Shown piece by piece: positions 5,156-15,800 of a DNA stretch of 24,333 bases. Each line of letters begins with the position of its first letter. The stretch's first letter is position 1. The position numbers and the translations under genes are program-made. This DNA comes from a virus. The stretch is from the IMG/VR virus record IMGVR_UViG_3300025072_000046, positions 1 to 24,333 of that record, one strand, 5' to 3'. The notes beneath the pieces were generated by a model. That model was not told the DNA's origin. It made no database searches and was given only the letters and a program-made list of their open reading frames with translations.

Positions 5156-7219
5156 ATGGGACCACTAGATTTTACTAAAGCGTGGAAGAACTTAACTAAC
5201 GCTGAACGAACGAGCTTCGGTGGGACGGAAGCTGAATATATCAAAAATCAGAAAACACTCAAAAGTACTCAGTCTAAGTCCACCCAATCAAACGATAATC
5301 TAGCTGAAGGCCAAAACAAACTTAGTGGTATACTTAATAAAAATCTAGGACTATGGATTGACCTAAAAGATTCTATAGTAGGTGCCGAAGGTGCTCAATC
5401 TACCCTTAATAGTGTTACAAATATTGCGGTCGCTGCCCTAGAAAGAGAACAAAAAATACGTACTGAAATAGTTCAAGAGTTAGGGCAGGTGGGTGCCCTC
5501 CAACAAATGCAAAATGAAAATATTTTTCAAGCTTCAATAGAAGCTGAAAGATATGGTGTTACGTTAGACGAAGTATTAACCACAGTATCATCCCTAGCTC
5601 AACAAATGGGGAGAAATATGTTTATATCTGATGACGACATCGCTAGAGTAGCCATTTTTCAAAAAGCTATGGGTCTTACCAGTTCTGAAGCTGCAAATAT
5701 CTCTAAGTATTTCGACCAAATGGGATTCTCGATAGGAGAATCTATAGACAAGGGCAATGAAATGGCCACAGTTGCAAGACAGATGGGTGTTAATGTGGGT
5801 GATTTTATGAGTACAGTTTCATCTAATATGAAATTAATGAATACCTACAATTTTGCAGATGGTGTACAAGGGTTTGCAAAAATGGCCGCTCAAGCACAAA
5901 AATTAGGTATTAGTATGGAGACTACAGCTGCCCTTGCAGAAAAAGTAATGGACCCAGAAGGAGCTATAGAATTAGCGGCAAACTTACAAGTAATTGGTGG
6001 TGCTGTTGGAGACTTAGCGGACCCATTTAAAATGATGTACATGGCGACCAACGATTTAGCTGGTTTACAAGATTCCTTAGTACAGGCAGGACAAGAACTT
6101 GCGATGTTTAATGAAGAGACGGGTGAAATATCGTTTCCTCCGACTGCTCAGAGACAATTACGTGCTATGGCAGATGCTTTAGGTATGAATAAAGAGGAGT
6201 TTGCTTCGATGATTAAACTCCAAACAAAGTTTAAGTCAATGCAAAACCAATTCTCTTTTGAATTAGAAGGAAGAGAAGACATGCAGGAGTTTGTTACTAG
6301 TATGGCCAGTTTAAATCAACAAACTGGTAAATATGAAATTAAAGTTCCTGGTTTAGATGACGCAGTCGAAATAGAAGACCTAACATCTAAACAACTAGAC
6401 GCTTTAAAAGAAGTTCAAGACCAACAACAAATGACTGAAAAAGAGTTGATGGCGGAACAAACAGGTGTGTTAAAAAGCATTGAGAATAACACCAACGCTC
6501 TAAATACCGCATTATTGGGGGGTGTGATAGAAGGTTTAGATTTAAGTAAGGTTTCCGTAGACCTGAGTCAAGCTATTAATAAAGCTTTTAGTAGTGATGA
6601 ATTAGGTAAAATTAGTGATAATCTTGCAGGATTACTATCAAGTGGTATGGAAAATGTGTTTGGTACTGAAATGTCTAACATTACAGGAATGATTGGTGAG
6701 GGTGGTAATGTTATGCAAGCTCTCATAGGCACCGCTATGGGTGGAACAGGGGACATAATGGAATTAATGACCGAAGCAAGTAAAAAAGATTTTGTGGTAC
6801 AACAAGGATATTTTAAGATAAGTGAAGTAAAAGGGAAAGATGTAAATGATTTTAGTTTAGACCCTGGCAACACAAGAGCTGTTCTAACAGCAGATAGTGG
6901 ATTTTTAATACCTTCAGTAAACGATACCGTAAGTGGTGTTGATTTAACCGCAGGAGCAAAAGGAGCAAATTTAGGTTCCTTAGTTAGTGGTGGTGGAAGT
7001 GTTCCAGAAAAAACAATAAAAGTAGAGTTTACTGGAATACCCTCCAGAATCCCGATTGAATTAAACGGTAAAAATATGGGAGACTTTAATTGGAAAGGTC
7101 TAATAGGTGACAACCTATTCATGCAAAACTTAAAATCACAGTTAATAGAAACTAACCTAACTACCGCTTCAGGTATGAATAATGAAAGAGAGTTAGCTAG
7201 GTATGATAGTATGGTATAA
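5156..7219 (+). CDS. Tail tape measure / baseplate hub protein (gp29-like position)
   Basis: A 687-residue, largely helical protein rich in Ala, Gln, Met and Leu, without cysteine. It lies directly after the gp26-like gene, as the tape measure gene 29 does in the T4 hub gene cluster. The N-terminal third (about 60-130) is coiled-coil-like; a middle region has repeated helical segments such as AAQAQKLGISMETTAALAEK and ANLQVIGGAVGDLADP. The C-terminal part (about 580-670) becomes Gly- and beta-rich (TIKVEFTGIPSRIPIELNG), plausibly the end held in the hub. T4 gp29 has 590 residues. At roughly 0.15 nm per residue, 687 residues would suggest a tail of about 100 nm, which is inference. No membrane-spanning stretch is obvious. 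The call rests on position, length and composition. Confidence 0.75.
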   Translation: MGPLDFTKAWKNLTNAERTSFGGTEAEYIKNQKTLKSTQSKSTQSNDNLAEGQNKLSGILNKNLGLWIDLKDSIVGAEGAQSTLNSVTNIAVAALEREQKIRTEIVQELGQVGALQQMQNENIFQASIEAERYGVTLDEVLTTVSSLAQQMGRNMFISDDDIARVAIFQKAMGLTSSEAANISKYFDQMGFSIGESIDKGNEMATVARQMGVNVGDFMSTVSSNMKLMNTYNFADGVQGFAKMAAQAQKLGISMETTAALAEKVMDPEGAIELAANLQVIGGAVGDLADPFKMMYMATNDLAGLQDSLVQAGQELAMFNEETGEISFPPTAQRQLRAMADALGMNKEEFASMIKLQTKFKSMQNQFSFELEGREDMQEFVTSMASLNQQTGKYEIKVPGLDDAVEIEDLTSKQLDALKEVQDQQQMTEKELMAEQTGVLKSIENNTNALNTALLGGVIEGLDLSKVSVDLSQAINKAFSSDELGKISDNLAGLLSSGMENVFGTEMSNITGMIGEGGNVMQALIGTAMGGTGDIMELMTEASKKDFVVQQGYFKISEVKGKDVNDFSLDPGNTRAVLTADSGFLIPSVNDTVSGVDLTAGAKGANLGSLVSGGGSVPEKTIKVEFTGIPSRIPIELNGKNMGDFNWKGLIGDNLFMQNLKSQLIETNLTTASGMNNERELARYDSMV

Positions 7220-7241
7220 GTCTAAGATTTCTATTAACGAA

Positions 7242-7249
7242 TATTTATA
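7242..7249 (+). promoter_or_regulatory. TATTTATA late-type promoter motif for 7267 gene
   Basis: TATTTATA with 17 nt to the ATG at 7267, the same spacing as at the 19356 gene. Both motifs are followed by an AATAAG-type tail before the start. Confidence 0.5.
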
Positions 7250-7266
7250 TTAATAAATAAGACAAT

Positions 7267-10200
7267 ATGCCAGGGTCACCACAAAATAATAATTTTTCTT
7301 CATTAAGTTTTTCAGGTACTAAAGCACTTAGAGATTTACTTTTAACAAAAAATTTACCTAACCCAGAGGGTTTAGGTCCATATGGTAATTTTACTAACTC
7401 CACATACTCTATTGCGTCCTTTTCAGTTAAAGATGTTATAGACCAACCAAGTGTAGAAGTTAACTCGGAAATGTTTTTAAATAAACTTTATTTAAATAAC
7501 GCTTACGGGCCAGAAGGTGGATATTCGGATTTTATAAAAATATACACTACGAGTCAAGGTATAGCTAAGGTAAACGAAGGAGAGTATCCTGATTTTACCC
7601 CACCAGAGACTGGGGCAGGTTTATTTGGTGAAAACCCATTTAGGATTGTAGCTCGTTATTATTCACCAATGGACATACTATTAGGGGTAAGTGCGGAAGG
7701 ACTTTTATCCCAAACATTGTTACAGGACAGTCCACTACAACAAGCGGGAGCGAGACAGCTAAGGTTTGAATTTCAAGAAAGAATAGCACAAGAACTTTAT
7801 CAAGAAACAATTGGTAGACTTAGTTTTGTAGACGCATTACAAGACCCTATAGACGCTTTAGATATAGTTACGGGGAGACAACCCCTAATAAACAGAGATT
7901 ATACTATAACACAACCTAAATCACTCGTAGGACAAGGATTAGACTTTGTATCTAGACTGACGGGAATATATGTCCCGTATTCTTACATACCTGGAGATTA
8001 TTTTGAATTAGAACCACCTAGAGGACTAAGCAGCGTAGAAAAATCTATTTCTGACATTACAGGAATATTGGGAAGTTTAGTGGGAATACCACGGAGGAGA
8101 CAATCCCCTTCACAAAGATTTTTAGAATATACGGGAGGAGGAACAAAATCAAAACTTTTTAAAGCAATCAGATATAATAAATATGGGCCACAATATGGTG
8201 AAGGTGCACAGGCACAGACCGCAATTGGTGCTGCGTTTGGTGAAGTTATAGATTTTGTTGGGGGAGGTATTCTGGGTTTTGGTAATAACCCACCCAACCT
8301 ACCACAATATATTGGAGGGCCTAGAAATAGGATTGCCGACATGACAAGTCCACCAGATAACACATATGCGGGTAAAAATTATGTGCAAATGTTTGGTCCC
8401 GACGCGGTAGCGAAAGAGTTCGACTCTAACGAGTATGAATTTGGGATGCGAGGGAGAAACTATAGTGACCAAGGAAATGTCCCAGGGGGATTTACATGGT
8501 TTACGGATAAGACACCAGGAAGTGGATTTTTAAATAGTGTAGGTTCCTTATTTAACGCTAACGCTAATAGTAATAGGGTAGGACCACAGGAACCAGGAGC
8601 GACACAAGGGCCGGAAGGGTCTACAGATAATACCACACGGCATCAAGTACCAAACTCATACGACGACACCAAATCTACTAACTATAAATTTAGACAAGAC
8701 AGTCTTATGGACACTACCCAACAGATTATAGATTCAGTACCTAAAGGTGGTGCCGGTCTAAAATCTGTTTCTCACGCTATGAACCAGGTGAGTAAAGTTT
8801 TTAATGATGGTTATAAAGAATTAACAAAAGGTTCACGAGTTAAAAAATTTGTAAATACTGATGCAACATCAGGAGAGGGGATAGAGCAATCGAGAGAGTA
8901 CTGTAGGGTATGGACTAAAGATGTCCCTTATTACGCGTATGACAGACTGGTTAGGTTTAATATGAACCATAGAAAAGAAACATATTCTGTTTTAGATAGT
9001 CCTTACAATTTAAATATTGCACCCCACAGAACCGATGAAAGTGGTAAGGGGTCCAGTAACATTGTTGACGGTAAGGTTAAAAAATATATGTTTTCGTTGG
9101 AGAATTTAGCTTGGAGAACAAGTGGTGAACCAGGATTTACATATGATGATTTACCTTCCTGTGAAAAAGGGCCAAACGGAGGAAGAATTATGTGGTTCCC
9201 ACCATACGACTTAAGTGTAGACGAAGCGAGTTCAGCAAACTGGACTGAGAACAACTTTTTAGGTCGACCAGAACCAATATATACATATAATAATACAAAT
9301 CGTACAGGAAGTTTACGATTTAAAATCGTAGTAGACCACCCGAGTGTTCTAAACTTATTGGTTAGAAAAGAATTACAAAAGTTAGGACCTGAAGAAACAG
9401 ACGCTATTGTAGACTCTTTCTTTGCTGGGTGTAAAAAATATGATATTTTTGATTTAGCTAGAAAATGGAAACAGTTCTCAGTGAATGAATTAGAGTCCTT
9501 AAATGAACAACTTAACACTGCTGGATTGACAGACAGGGCCACTAGAGAAATTATAAATGAATCGGCAACTGAAAATCCACAGGAGACTAATCCCACACCA
9601 TTACCAGAATTACAATCAGGACTATACTTCTTTTTTGATAACGACTATCCAGACACTAATACCAACTCTACTACATCTACGGTAAGTTATGTTGCGTGTG
9701 CTGAAGGGAGTATGTCACAATTTGGCCAATACCTAGTTCCAGGAGCGAGTTCTTTTGAAGAATATATTAATAGTGCTAGTGAAGCTGATAAACCTGGTTT
9801 TAGAACCTTCTTCACAGAAGACGCGGGTAAAAATGGTGGCATTGGTTCGGGTTCAGCTTATGACCAATATAATAACGTATGGCCACAATTTGCTAGAGAT
9901 TTAAAACAGGTCTTAGATTCCGGTTTAAAAAATGTAACATTAATATTTGATGGTTCGTCAAGTTCTATCGCTACTTCCGCATACAATAAAAATCTTTCAC
10001 AAAGAAGACTGGATTCCGTAATTAAAATGTTTGACACTTATGAGATTGATGGGAAAAAAGCTTTTAAACAGTATAGAGAGGACGGTACGTTAAAAATACC
10101 TGATGGTAACTCCATGGGTGAGAGTCAATGTAACGTAGACACTGGTGGTACTGGTGAAGGTGAAGAGGGGCTTGGGTTAAATGAGACTGGTGTGATAGGG

Positions 10201-12402
10201 AGTAACACTACGACAGGAACAGTAAATAATTCTGGTCCAGTTTATTCCGCACCCGCGGCAGGATGTAGGTATGTTACCATATCTAGTATTGAATATGAAG
10301 ATATTGCACAACCAGAACCAGAACCGGAACCTAAACCTCCAGTGGATAGGAAACGAGTTAGGCCTATACAACAACAGGAACAACTTAATATAGAAAATGA
10401 CAAAAATACCCGAAGAGAAATAGCCAACAAAGTTCTAATGAAAATGGTTACCGAGTGTGATTATTTCGACATGATTCAAGAAGAGAATGAATTTATATAT
10501 GATTCTTTGAAACAAAAGTTTAAATTTTTTCACCCCGCATTTCACGCTATTACACCAGAAGGGTTAAACAGTAGGTTGACTTTTCTTAATCAGTGTGTTA
10601 GGCCAGGAGCGACCATCCCTACCGCCACCAAAAGTGGAACTTTAAACAGAAATGCAGACGCTAAGAACACATCATTCGGTGCACCACCAATATGTATTTT
10701 ACGAATTGGAGATTTTTACCATACAAAAATCGCTATAGACCAGGTGTCCTTTACTTATGATGAGAATCTATTGGATTTAAATCCAGAAGGTATTGGGGTG
10801 CAGCCCATGTTAGCTACTGTTAGTCTTAATTTTAAGTACATTGGAGGACAAGGGTTAAAAGAACCAGTCTCCCAACTACAAAACGCTTTATCCTTTAATT
10901 TCTTTGGTAATACTGAAATGTATGACGATAGAGCAGTTTTAACTGTTACGGATGACAATCCAGATGAAAAAGCGTGGATACAGGAGAACTCTGACTTAAT
11001 TGGTAATACTGGACTCCCAAATCCAGAAGGGACCGCAGACGAAACAGATGAAATAGATACTTCAGCAAATGACGGGATTACTATTGGTGATAGAACCAAC
11101 TCATTTGGGGGCACTACAGGACAAACGGGCACAATTAACTATAAAAACAACTGGGTAGACCTAAGTACCGCAGCATATGAATATATCAATAGTACTAATA
11201 ATGATATATTTGATTATGTGAAAAATCAAAATTATGTAGGTTTACAAATATTTTTCTCGGAAAAAGAAATGTTTGAAGGTGAGTATTATAGTGCGACTGC
11301 GGTCCCAGGAAGTTTTAATACTAATAATGGAAAACTAATAGGTAAGTCTAAAGGTTGGGAAACTAGACTAAAGGATTTGGAAGACCTTTATAAATTTAAA
11401 ATCACAGACGGTACGACCTATATTCAAAACATAGCTGTTGGGTTAACTTCATCACAAGAAGATAGTTTAAAAGAGTTTTTACAACACCAACTAGTTGATA
11501 GTATACGTGAATATGAGTACCAGTTCACCCAACTAGACCTAGATTTAAAAGCTAGCACCTTAAAGTATGTCAAACACATTAATTCACTTAATATTGTTAA
11601 TAAAGGTGGTGATGGGTATGGGGAAAACGGTAAGTGGACCACACTTAAGTTATCGGGAGGGACAGACGTTTATCCCACAGTTAATGGAGCGACCCCTCCC
11701 ACAAACACATTAGTAGAGTTAGGCGACGACTATAAAAACCTAACCAACTTAATTACTTTTTATAGTCAAATATATAACGGGGATAGTGCGGGGTTAATTA
11801 TTGGTAATACACTTCTTGATGTTGTGACAGCTAAATTAACTGCACCTAATCAATTTAGTGTTGGATGGGACAATATTAGTAATGACCTCAACTCTCCCAT
11901 TAGTGCGTCACTCACCCCCTTCATTATGGAATATTACTTATTTGGTAATAAATTAATTGACCAGGCCACTGTGGATTCATTAGTTAATACTAACATACAA
12001 CCATTTAAGGATAATAATAATAACTACGTGGGACAATCATCCTTTATAGGTGAAATGGTAGAAGCCTTATACCCACCACCACAAATGACGCCATTATGGG
12101 TAGACTGGTTTAAAAATGAAGTTTCTGAATACATAACACTTAACGAAGATTTCTATATAAGAAAATTTCTAGATATTAATGACGAATTTCTTACAAATGT
12201 AACACCCGAAGGTATTAGTACATTATCACAAGGATTAACTGAGTTATCATACCCCGCTAATTTAACTGACCTGAAAGATGATAAAAAACGAGAAATGACT
12301 TATGAACAGGTTACGGACCAGAGTATAGAAGCCGATATTAGGGTTTACTCGAGTAAGAGAAGTACGGGTCCTGACAGTAGTTTTAATTTAAAATTCTTTT
12401 AA
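7267..12402 (+). CDS. Large baseplate/tail structural protein with OmpA-like segment
   Basis: A 1711-residue protein. Residues 1-450 are rich in P, G, Y and F and unrecognised. About 530-720 forms a domain with NFLGRPEPIYTYNNTNRTGS, which looks like a beta-rich baseplate or tube-junction module. About 785-950 resembles OmpA C-terminal domains: it starts with GLYFFFDNDYPD and contains NVTLIFDGSSSS (889-900) followed by YN-x-NLS-x-RR (906-914). The Arg that contacts peptidoglycan in OmpA domains is retained (R913/R914), while the usual Asp of GHTD is Ser. A proline/glutamate linker (PEPEPEPKPP) near 1015-1025 follows. About 1090-1210 (FHAITPEGLNSRLTFLNQC, then FGAPPICILRIGDFY) looks like another tube-type beta domain. 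The gene lies after the tape measure gene and 2 nt before the gp53-like gene. I infer a gp48/gp54-like baseplate centre protein with a cell-wall-contact insertion; the exact T4 equivalent is unclear. Confidence 0.72.
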   Translation: MPGSPQNNNFSSLSFSGTKALRDLLLTKNLPNPEGLGPYGNFTNSTYSIASFSVKDVIDQPSVEVNSEMFLNKLYLNNAYGPEGGYSDFIKIYTTSQGIAKVNEGEYPDFTPPETGAGLFGENPFRIVARYYSPMDILLGVSAEGLLSQTLLQDSPLQQAGARQLRFEFQERIAQELYQETIGRLSFVDALQDPIDALDIVTGRQPLINRDYTITQPKSLVGQGLDFVSRLTGIYVPYSYIPGDYFELEPPRGLSSVEKSISDITGILGSLVGIPRRRQSPSQRFLEYTGGGTKSKLFKAIRYNKYGPQYGEGAQAQTAIGAAFGEVIDFVGGGILGFGNNPPNLPQYIGGPRNRIADMTSPPDNTYAGKNYVQMFGPDAVAKEFDSNEYEFGMRGRNYSDQGNVPGGFTWFTDKTPGSGFLNSVGSLFNANANSNRVGPQEPGATQGPEGSTDNTTRHQVPNSYDDTKSTNYKFRQDSLMDTTQQIIDSVPKGGAGLKSVSHAMNQVSKVFNDGYKELTKGSRVKKFVNTDATSGEGIEQSREYCRVWTKDVPYYAYDRLVRFNMNHRKETYSVLDSPYNLNIAPHRTDESGKGSSNIVDGKVKKYMFSLENLAWRTSGEPGFTYDDLPSCEKGPNGGRIMWFPPYDLSVDEASSANWTENNFLGRPEPIYTYNNTNRTGSLRFKIVVDHPSVLNLLVRKELQKLGPEETDAIVDSFFAGCKKYDIFDLARKWKQFSVNELESLNEQLNTAGLTDRATREIINESATENPQETNPTPLPELQSGLYFFFDNDYPDTNTNSTTSTVSYVACAEGSMSQFGQYLVPGASSFEEYINSASEADKPGFRTFFTEDAGKNGGIGSGSAYDQYNNVWPQFARDLKQVLDSGLKNVTLIFDGSSSSIATSAYNKNLSQRRLDSVIKMFDTYEIDGKKAFKQYREDGTLKIPDGNSMGESQCNVDTGGTGEGEEGLGLNETGVIGSNTTTGTVNNSGPVYSAPAAGCRYVTISSIEYEDIAQPEPEPEPKPPVDRKRVRPIQQQEQLNIENDKNTRREIANKVLMKMVTECDYFDMIQEENEFIYDSLKQKFKFFHPAFHAITPEGLNSRLTFLNQCVRPGATIPTATKSGTLNRNADAKNTSFGAPPICILRIGDFYHTKIAIDQVSFTYDENLLDLNPEGIGVQPMLATVSLNFKYIGGQGLKEPVSQLQNALSFNFFGNTEMYDDRAVLTVTDDNPDEKAWIQENSDLIGNTGLPNPEGTADETDEIDTSANDGITIGDRTNSFGGTTGQTGTINYKNNWVDLSTAAYEYINSTNNDIFDYVKNQNYVGLQIFFSEKEMFEGEYYSATAVPGSFNTNNGKLIGKSKGWETRLKDLEDLYKFKITDGTTYIQNIAVGLTSSQEDSLKEFLQHQLVDSIREYEYQFTQLDLDLKASTLKYVKHINSLNIVNKGGDGYGENGKWTTLKLSGGTDVYPTVNGATPPTNTLVELGDDYKNLTNLITFYSQIYNGDSAGLIIGNTLLDVVTAKLTAPNQFSVGWDNISNDLNSPISASLTPFIMEYYLFGNKLIDQATVDSLVNTNIQPFKDNNNNYVGQSSFIGEMVEALYPPPQMTPLWVDWFKNEVSEYITLNEDFYIRKFLDINDEFLTNVTPEGISTLSQGLTELSYPANLTDLKDDKKREMTYEQVTDQSIEADIRVYSSKRSTGPDSSFNLKFF

Positions 12403-12404
12403 TT

Positions 12405-12875
12405 ATGTCCAGATATTATAATAGATATACAGATTTTAATGTGAACGGCGAAAACCTAACTGTTCCGTTTATTAAATTACCTTCATTATCTTCAGATAAG
12501 AAAACAATATATAAAGTTAATAGGTCTAGGTTAGATAAACTAAGTGAACAATATTATGGAAGTCCATATTTTGGGTGGTTAATCTTACAAGCGAATCCTC
12601 AGGTAGGTGGGTTAGAATGGTATATAAAAGATGGGCAAGTATTGATTGTTCCGTATCCTTTAGTAGCTTCTTTACAAAACTATAAACAAGCGGTAGACGA
12701 CTATTTCTTTTTCTATGGTAAAAACTTACCCATGAATACCTATACGATACCTAACATCAACTCAACACCAATCACTTATGTGGCACCTGTAAGTAACAAC
12801 ACAACTGGAACACAAGGTACCATAAATACCACTAATGGTGGTATTGGGGGAAGTACGTATTCGTCTTCGTATTAA
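12405..12875 (+). CDS. gp53: Baseplate wedge protein, gp53-like with LysM domain
   Basis: A 156-residue protein. Residues about 35-88 form a LysM-like module: YKVNRSRLDKLSEQYYGSPY, then FGWLILQANPQ, then WYIKDGQVLIVPYP. This arrangement is the hallmark of T4 gp53, which holds neighbouring baseplate wedges together. The N-terminal strand (YYNRYTDFNVNGE) also fits. The C-terminal 45 residues are a Thr/Asn/Gly/Ser-rich low-complexity tail ending in YSSSY, probably flexible. The gene starts 2 nt after the stop of the 1711-residue gene and is followed 14 nt later by the hub gene, so the three are probably cotranscribed and translationally linked. Confidence 0.85.
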   Translation: MSRYYNRYTDFNVNGENLTVPFIKLPSLSSDKKTIYKVNRSRLDKLSEQYYGSPYFGWLILQANPQVGGLEWYIKDGQVLIVPYPLVASLQNYKQAVDDYFFFYGKNLPMNTYTIPNINSTPITYVAPVSNNTTGTQGTINTTNGGIGGSTYSSSY

Positions 12876-12889
12876 TTTAATGATTAATT

Positions 12890-15800
12890 ATGGCAAATGA
12901 AATTAGTAATGGTGACAACGTCTTAGTAGAATTTTCCGAGAACAACATCCTGTTGGTTGACCCAAGTAGAGTTTTTGAGGGAGGTAAAGTAAAGGATAGG
13001 TTAGTCGACTCAGAGAACCTAATTATATACGCTAGTTTAAAAGCCAGAGTAGTTCCCCGTAGTAAACTTATTGCGGGAGCAGGAGTAGATAACCCAACAC
13101 CAGAAGCTTTTGTCGATGTATTCGAAGGAGACATCAATTTTTTAAAACCAGAAGGTAAGAGTTATTATACCAGTGATTGGACCGACACTCAAACGGGAAA
13201 GGGATTTGCTACCGCAGGAGGTGCGTTAAACCAAAGAGTTCAAAACACGGTAACAGACCCACGAACTGGACAAGTGAGGGTGAGTGAGGAAATTAGTAAT
13301 AGGTTAGATTCGGAAGGTTTTGGAATTAATAATATATCTGTTACTTTAAATAGAGCCTTTACCCCGATTGTAAATATTACATTTACTGACGTTAGAGGAC
13401 AAACATTGTTCGAACAAGGCCCTAATTCACCCTATGCTGCGTTTTTCCAATTACCTTACCCCCTATTTAAATTAAAGTTAAAAGGGTATTATGGTAAAGC
13501 GGTAGAGTACCAACTCATGCTAGAAAAATTTAATGCGTCTTTTGATGCGTCTACAGGAAATTATAATGTTACGTGTAACTTTAAAGGTAGGGTTACAGCA
13601 TTGCTGGCTGACATCAACCTACAAGAAATGAGGGTGGCACCATATATGTTTTCGAGGTCTTATGAGGTAGATAATGGTGAAGACGAAAAAACTTCATTTT
13701 TCACTAGTAGAGGTAGACAAACTTTGAGTCAAGTATATGAAGCGTACAAGGCTAAAGGTCTTATCGATAATCGATTACCGGACCTAACGATTGACGATTT
13801 AATTGATAGGATTAAAGAGTTAGAAACCGATATAGAAAAAAAATTAAAAAGTTATAACTTAAATGCTTTAGATGATATTGAAAAATATGACAAATATAGT
13901 ACTGGATACCGAAATAAAATATTGGCAAGTGGAGGTTGGAGAGCCACATATATAGATACAGACATAAACTCGATTACGGGACCTCAGGTAGATGTAAAAA
14001 CTGATAAAGTTTATTACATGTTTAAAAAGGTATATAGGGATAATCCCGTAAAACAAAAAGACGCTTTTGAAAATTTAAAAAAGAGGATAAAAGAAGGTAA
14101 TGAGGGTCTTTTAGGTAATAAAACGTTTGGTACGGGGGGTGAACAAGCTATCCCCGTAGACATCAGGTATGAAGATTTATTGGCCGCTCCTCCGACAGGA
14201 TTTGAAGATAGCACTAATAGCTGGTTTACTTTTGAGATATTCGAAGAGAAAATAGGGAAAATAATTACCGTGTTCAACACTAAAAGAACCGAGATAGAAA
14301 AAACTTTAACTGCCGCGGTAAACACTGTAGTAGTAGAGTCACTAGGTTTCAACCCCACAGTAAGAAACATATTTGCTATATTTATTTCTCACGCGGATAC
14401 CTTTCTAAGGTTGATGGACGAAACCCACAACCAAGCCTTTGCTGTTAGAGAAGACCCTAACAGGTTAAACTCGATTAATGGTACGGGTAGCCCCAGTAGT
14501 ACTGATGAGGTTGTTATGGTATATCCCTGGCCTCATTACTACCTAGAAGAAACGGACGAAAACGGACCACAATATGTTAGCACTTACCCTGGGTCTACTA
14601 ATGTACTTGGACAAACTAAGGCTTACGACGCCACCCTTTGGCCTGAAGTTAACTTTGTGGAGGAATTTTTTAAAGCACAAGTAATAGGTAATGTGGATAG
14701 TAAACCCGAGTTTGCGTTAAATACCGTTGGTGGAAATTGGGTGCCTATCACCTCATTTGAGTTAGGAGAAGAACAGGTTTACATTAATAAATCTATAGTA
14801 CCATTCAACTATGAAATATGGGACCGTTCCATAGTCTTTTCATGTTTTTCTGGATTGTCTACACGACTTAAAGAAAACGTGGCAAAAAATACATTTTATG
14901 AACTAGCTAAGGTAGAAGCCGCTAACATCAAAGAGTACTTAACTGGGTTATTAGACCTTAACGAATTATTGAAAAACCAAACTTTCAACTACAATACGTT
15001 TTTAACTTACTTAAAAGAAATTTCACCCCTAAATAACTACCAACTACTAATTAGGGACCAATTTAATACACCATATATAAGACTTAAAAGTAATAGCGGG
15101 AGATTTACTCTAACACCCTTTAACACTTTTAAATCACTAACATACCAACTAAATAACGGGGAAATAGAGAGTTCTTTATCTACGTTAGATAATGTTTTGT
15201 CTTCTGGAAATGTTAGGGATAATAACATCTTGGAGACATTTCCATTTTCTCATTTTGTTTCAAACGACCCAAACACTTCTTGGACAGTAAATAATTTAGC
15301 TGCGGGACCACAAATATCTAGTTATGAGTCTTTAAATAGTATACAACAAAGTCTAGCATATCAACAAGACCAAAAAGTATTCGCTTCTATAATACCGGAC
15401 AATACCACATCTTCGGTATTGGAAGATATTCAATTTTATACTGACGCGGATTGGGCGTCTAAAACAGCTATAACAGATTTAGCGACTAAAATTGATACTA
15501 GATTTATCAATAATCAAAACACTAGAAATTCTTGGGAGGTTTTTTATGAAAAAGTACAACTCCAAACAGACAGTAGTTATGTGTGTAATCAAAATTTAGT
15601 CACAACAGAGGGAGACCTAGATTATGGAGATAATTATGAGGGGGAAATCTTCTCTAAACAAATTACTTCATTGTTGAATACCCCATACTTTATTAATAGT
15701 ATGGTCGAGGGTGTAGATAACGAGATTAATAATATTGACTCACCTTATAAGTCAGCCGCTTACCTATTCTTACATTCTTTACCCCTACCTACCTTAAGGG

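Noticed and set aside
9003-9596. Long minus-strand open frame (197 residues) inside the 1711-residue gene; similar ones at 6568-7122, 7998-8363, 10755-11132 and 18817-19206
   Set aside because: All lie wholly inside strongly supported plus-strand genes and have Ser/Pro/Leu-rich, low-quality translations typical of antisense shadows.
10300-10345. Pro/Glu codon repeat (PEPEPEP) as a DNA repeat feature
   Set aside because: It is a short in-frame protein linker rather than an independent repeat element.
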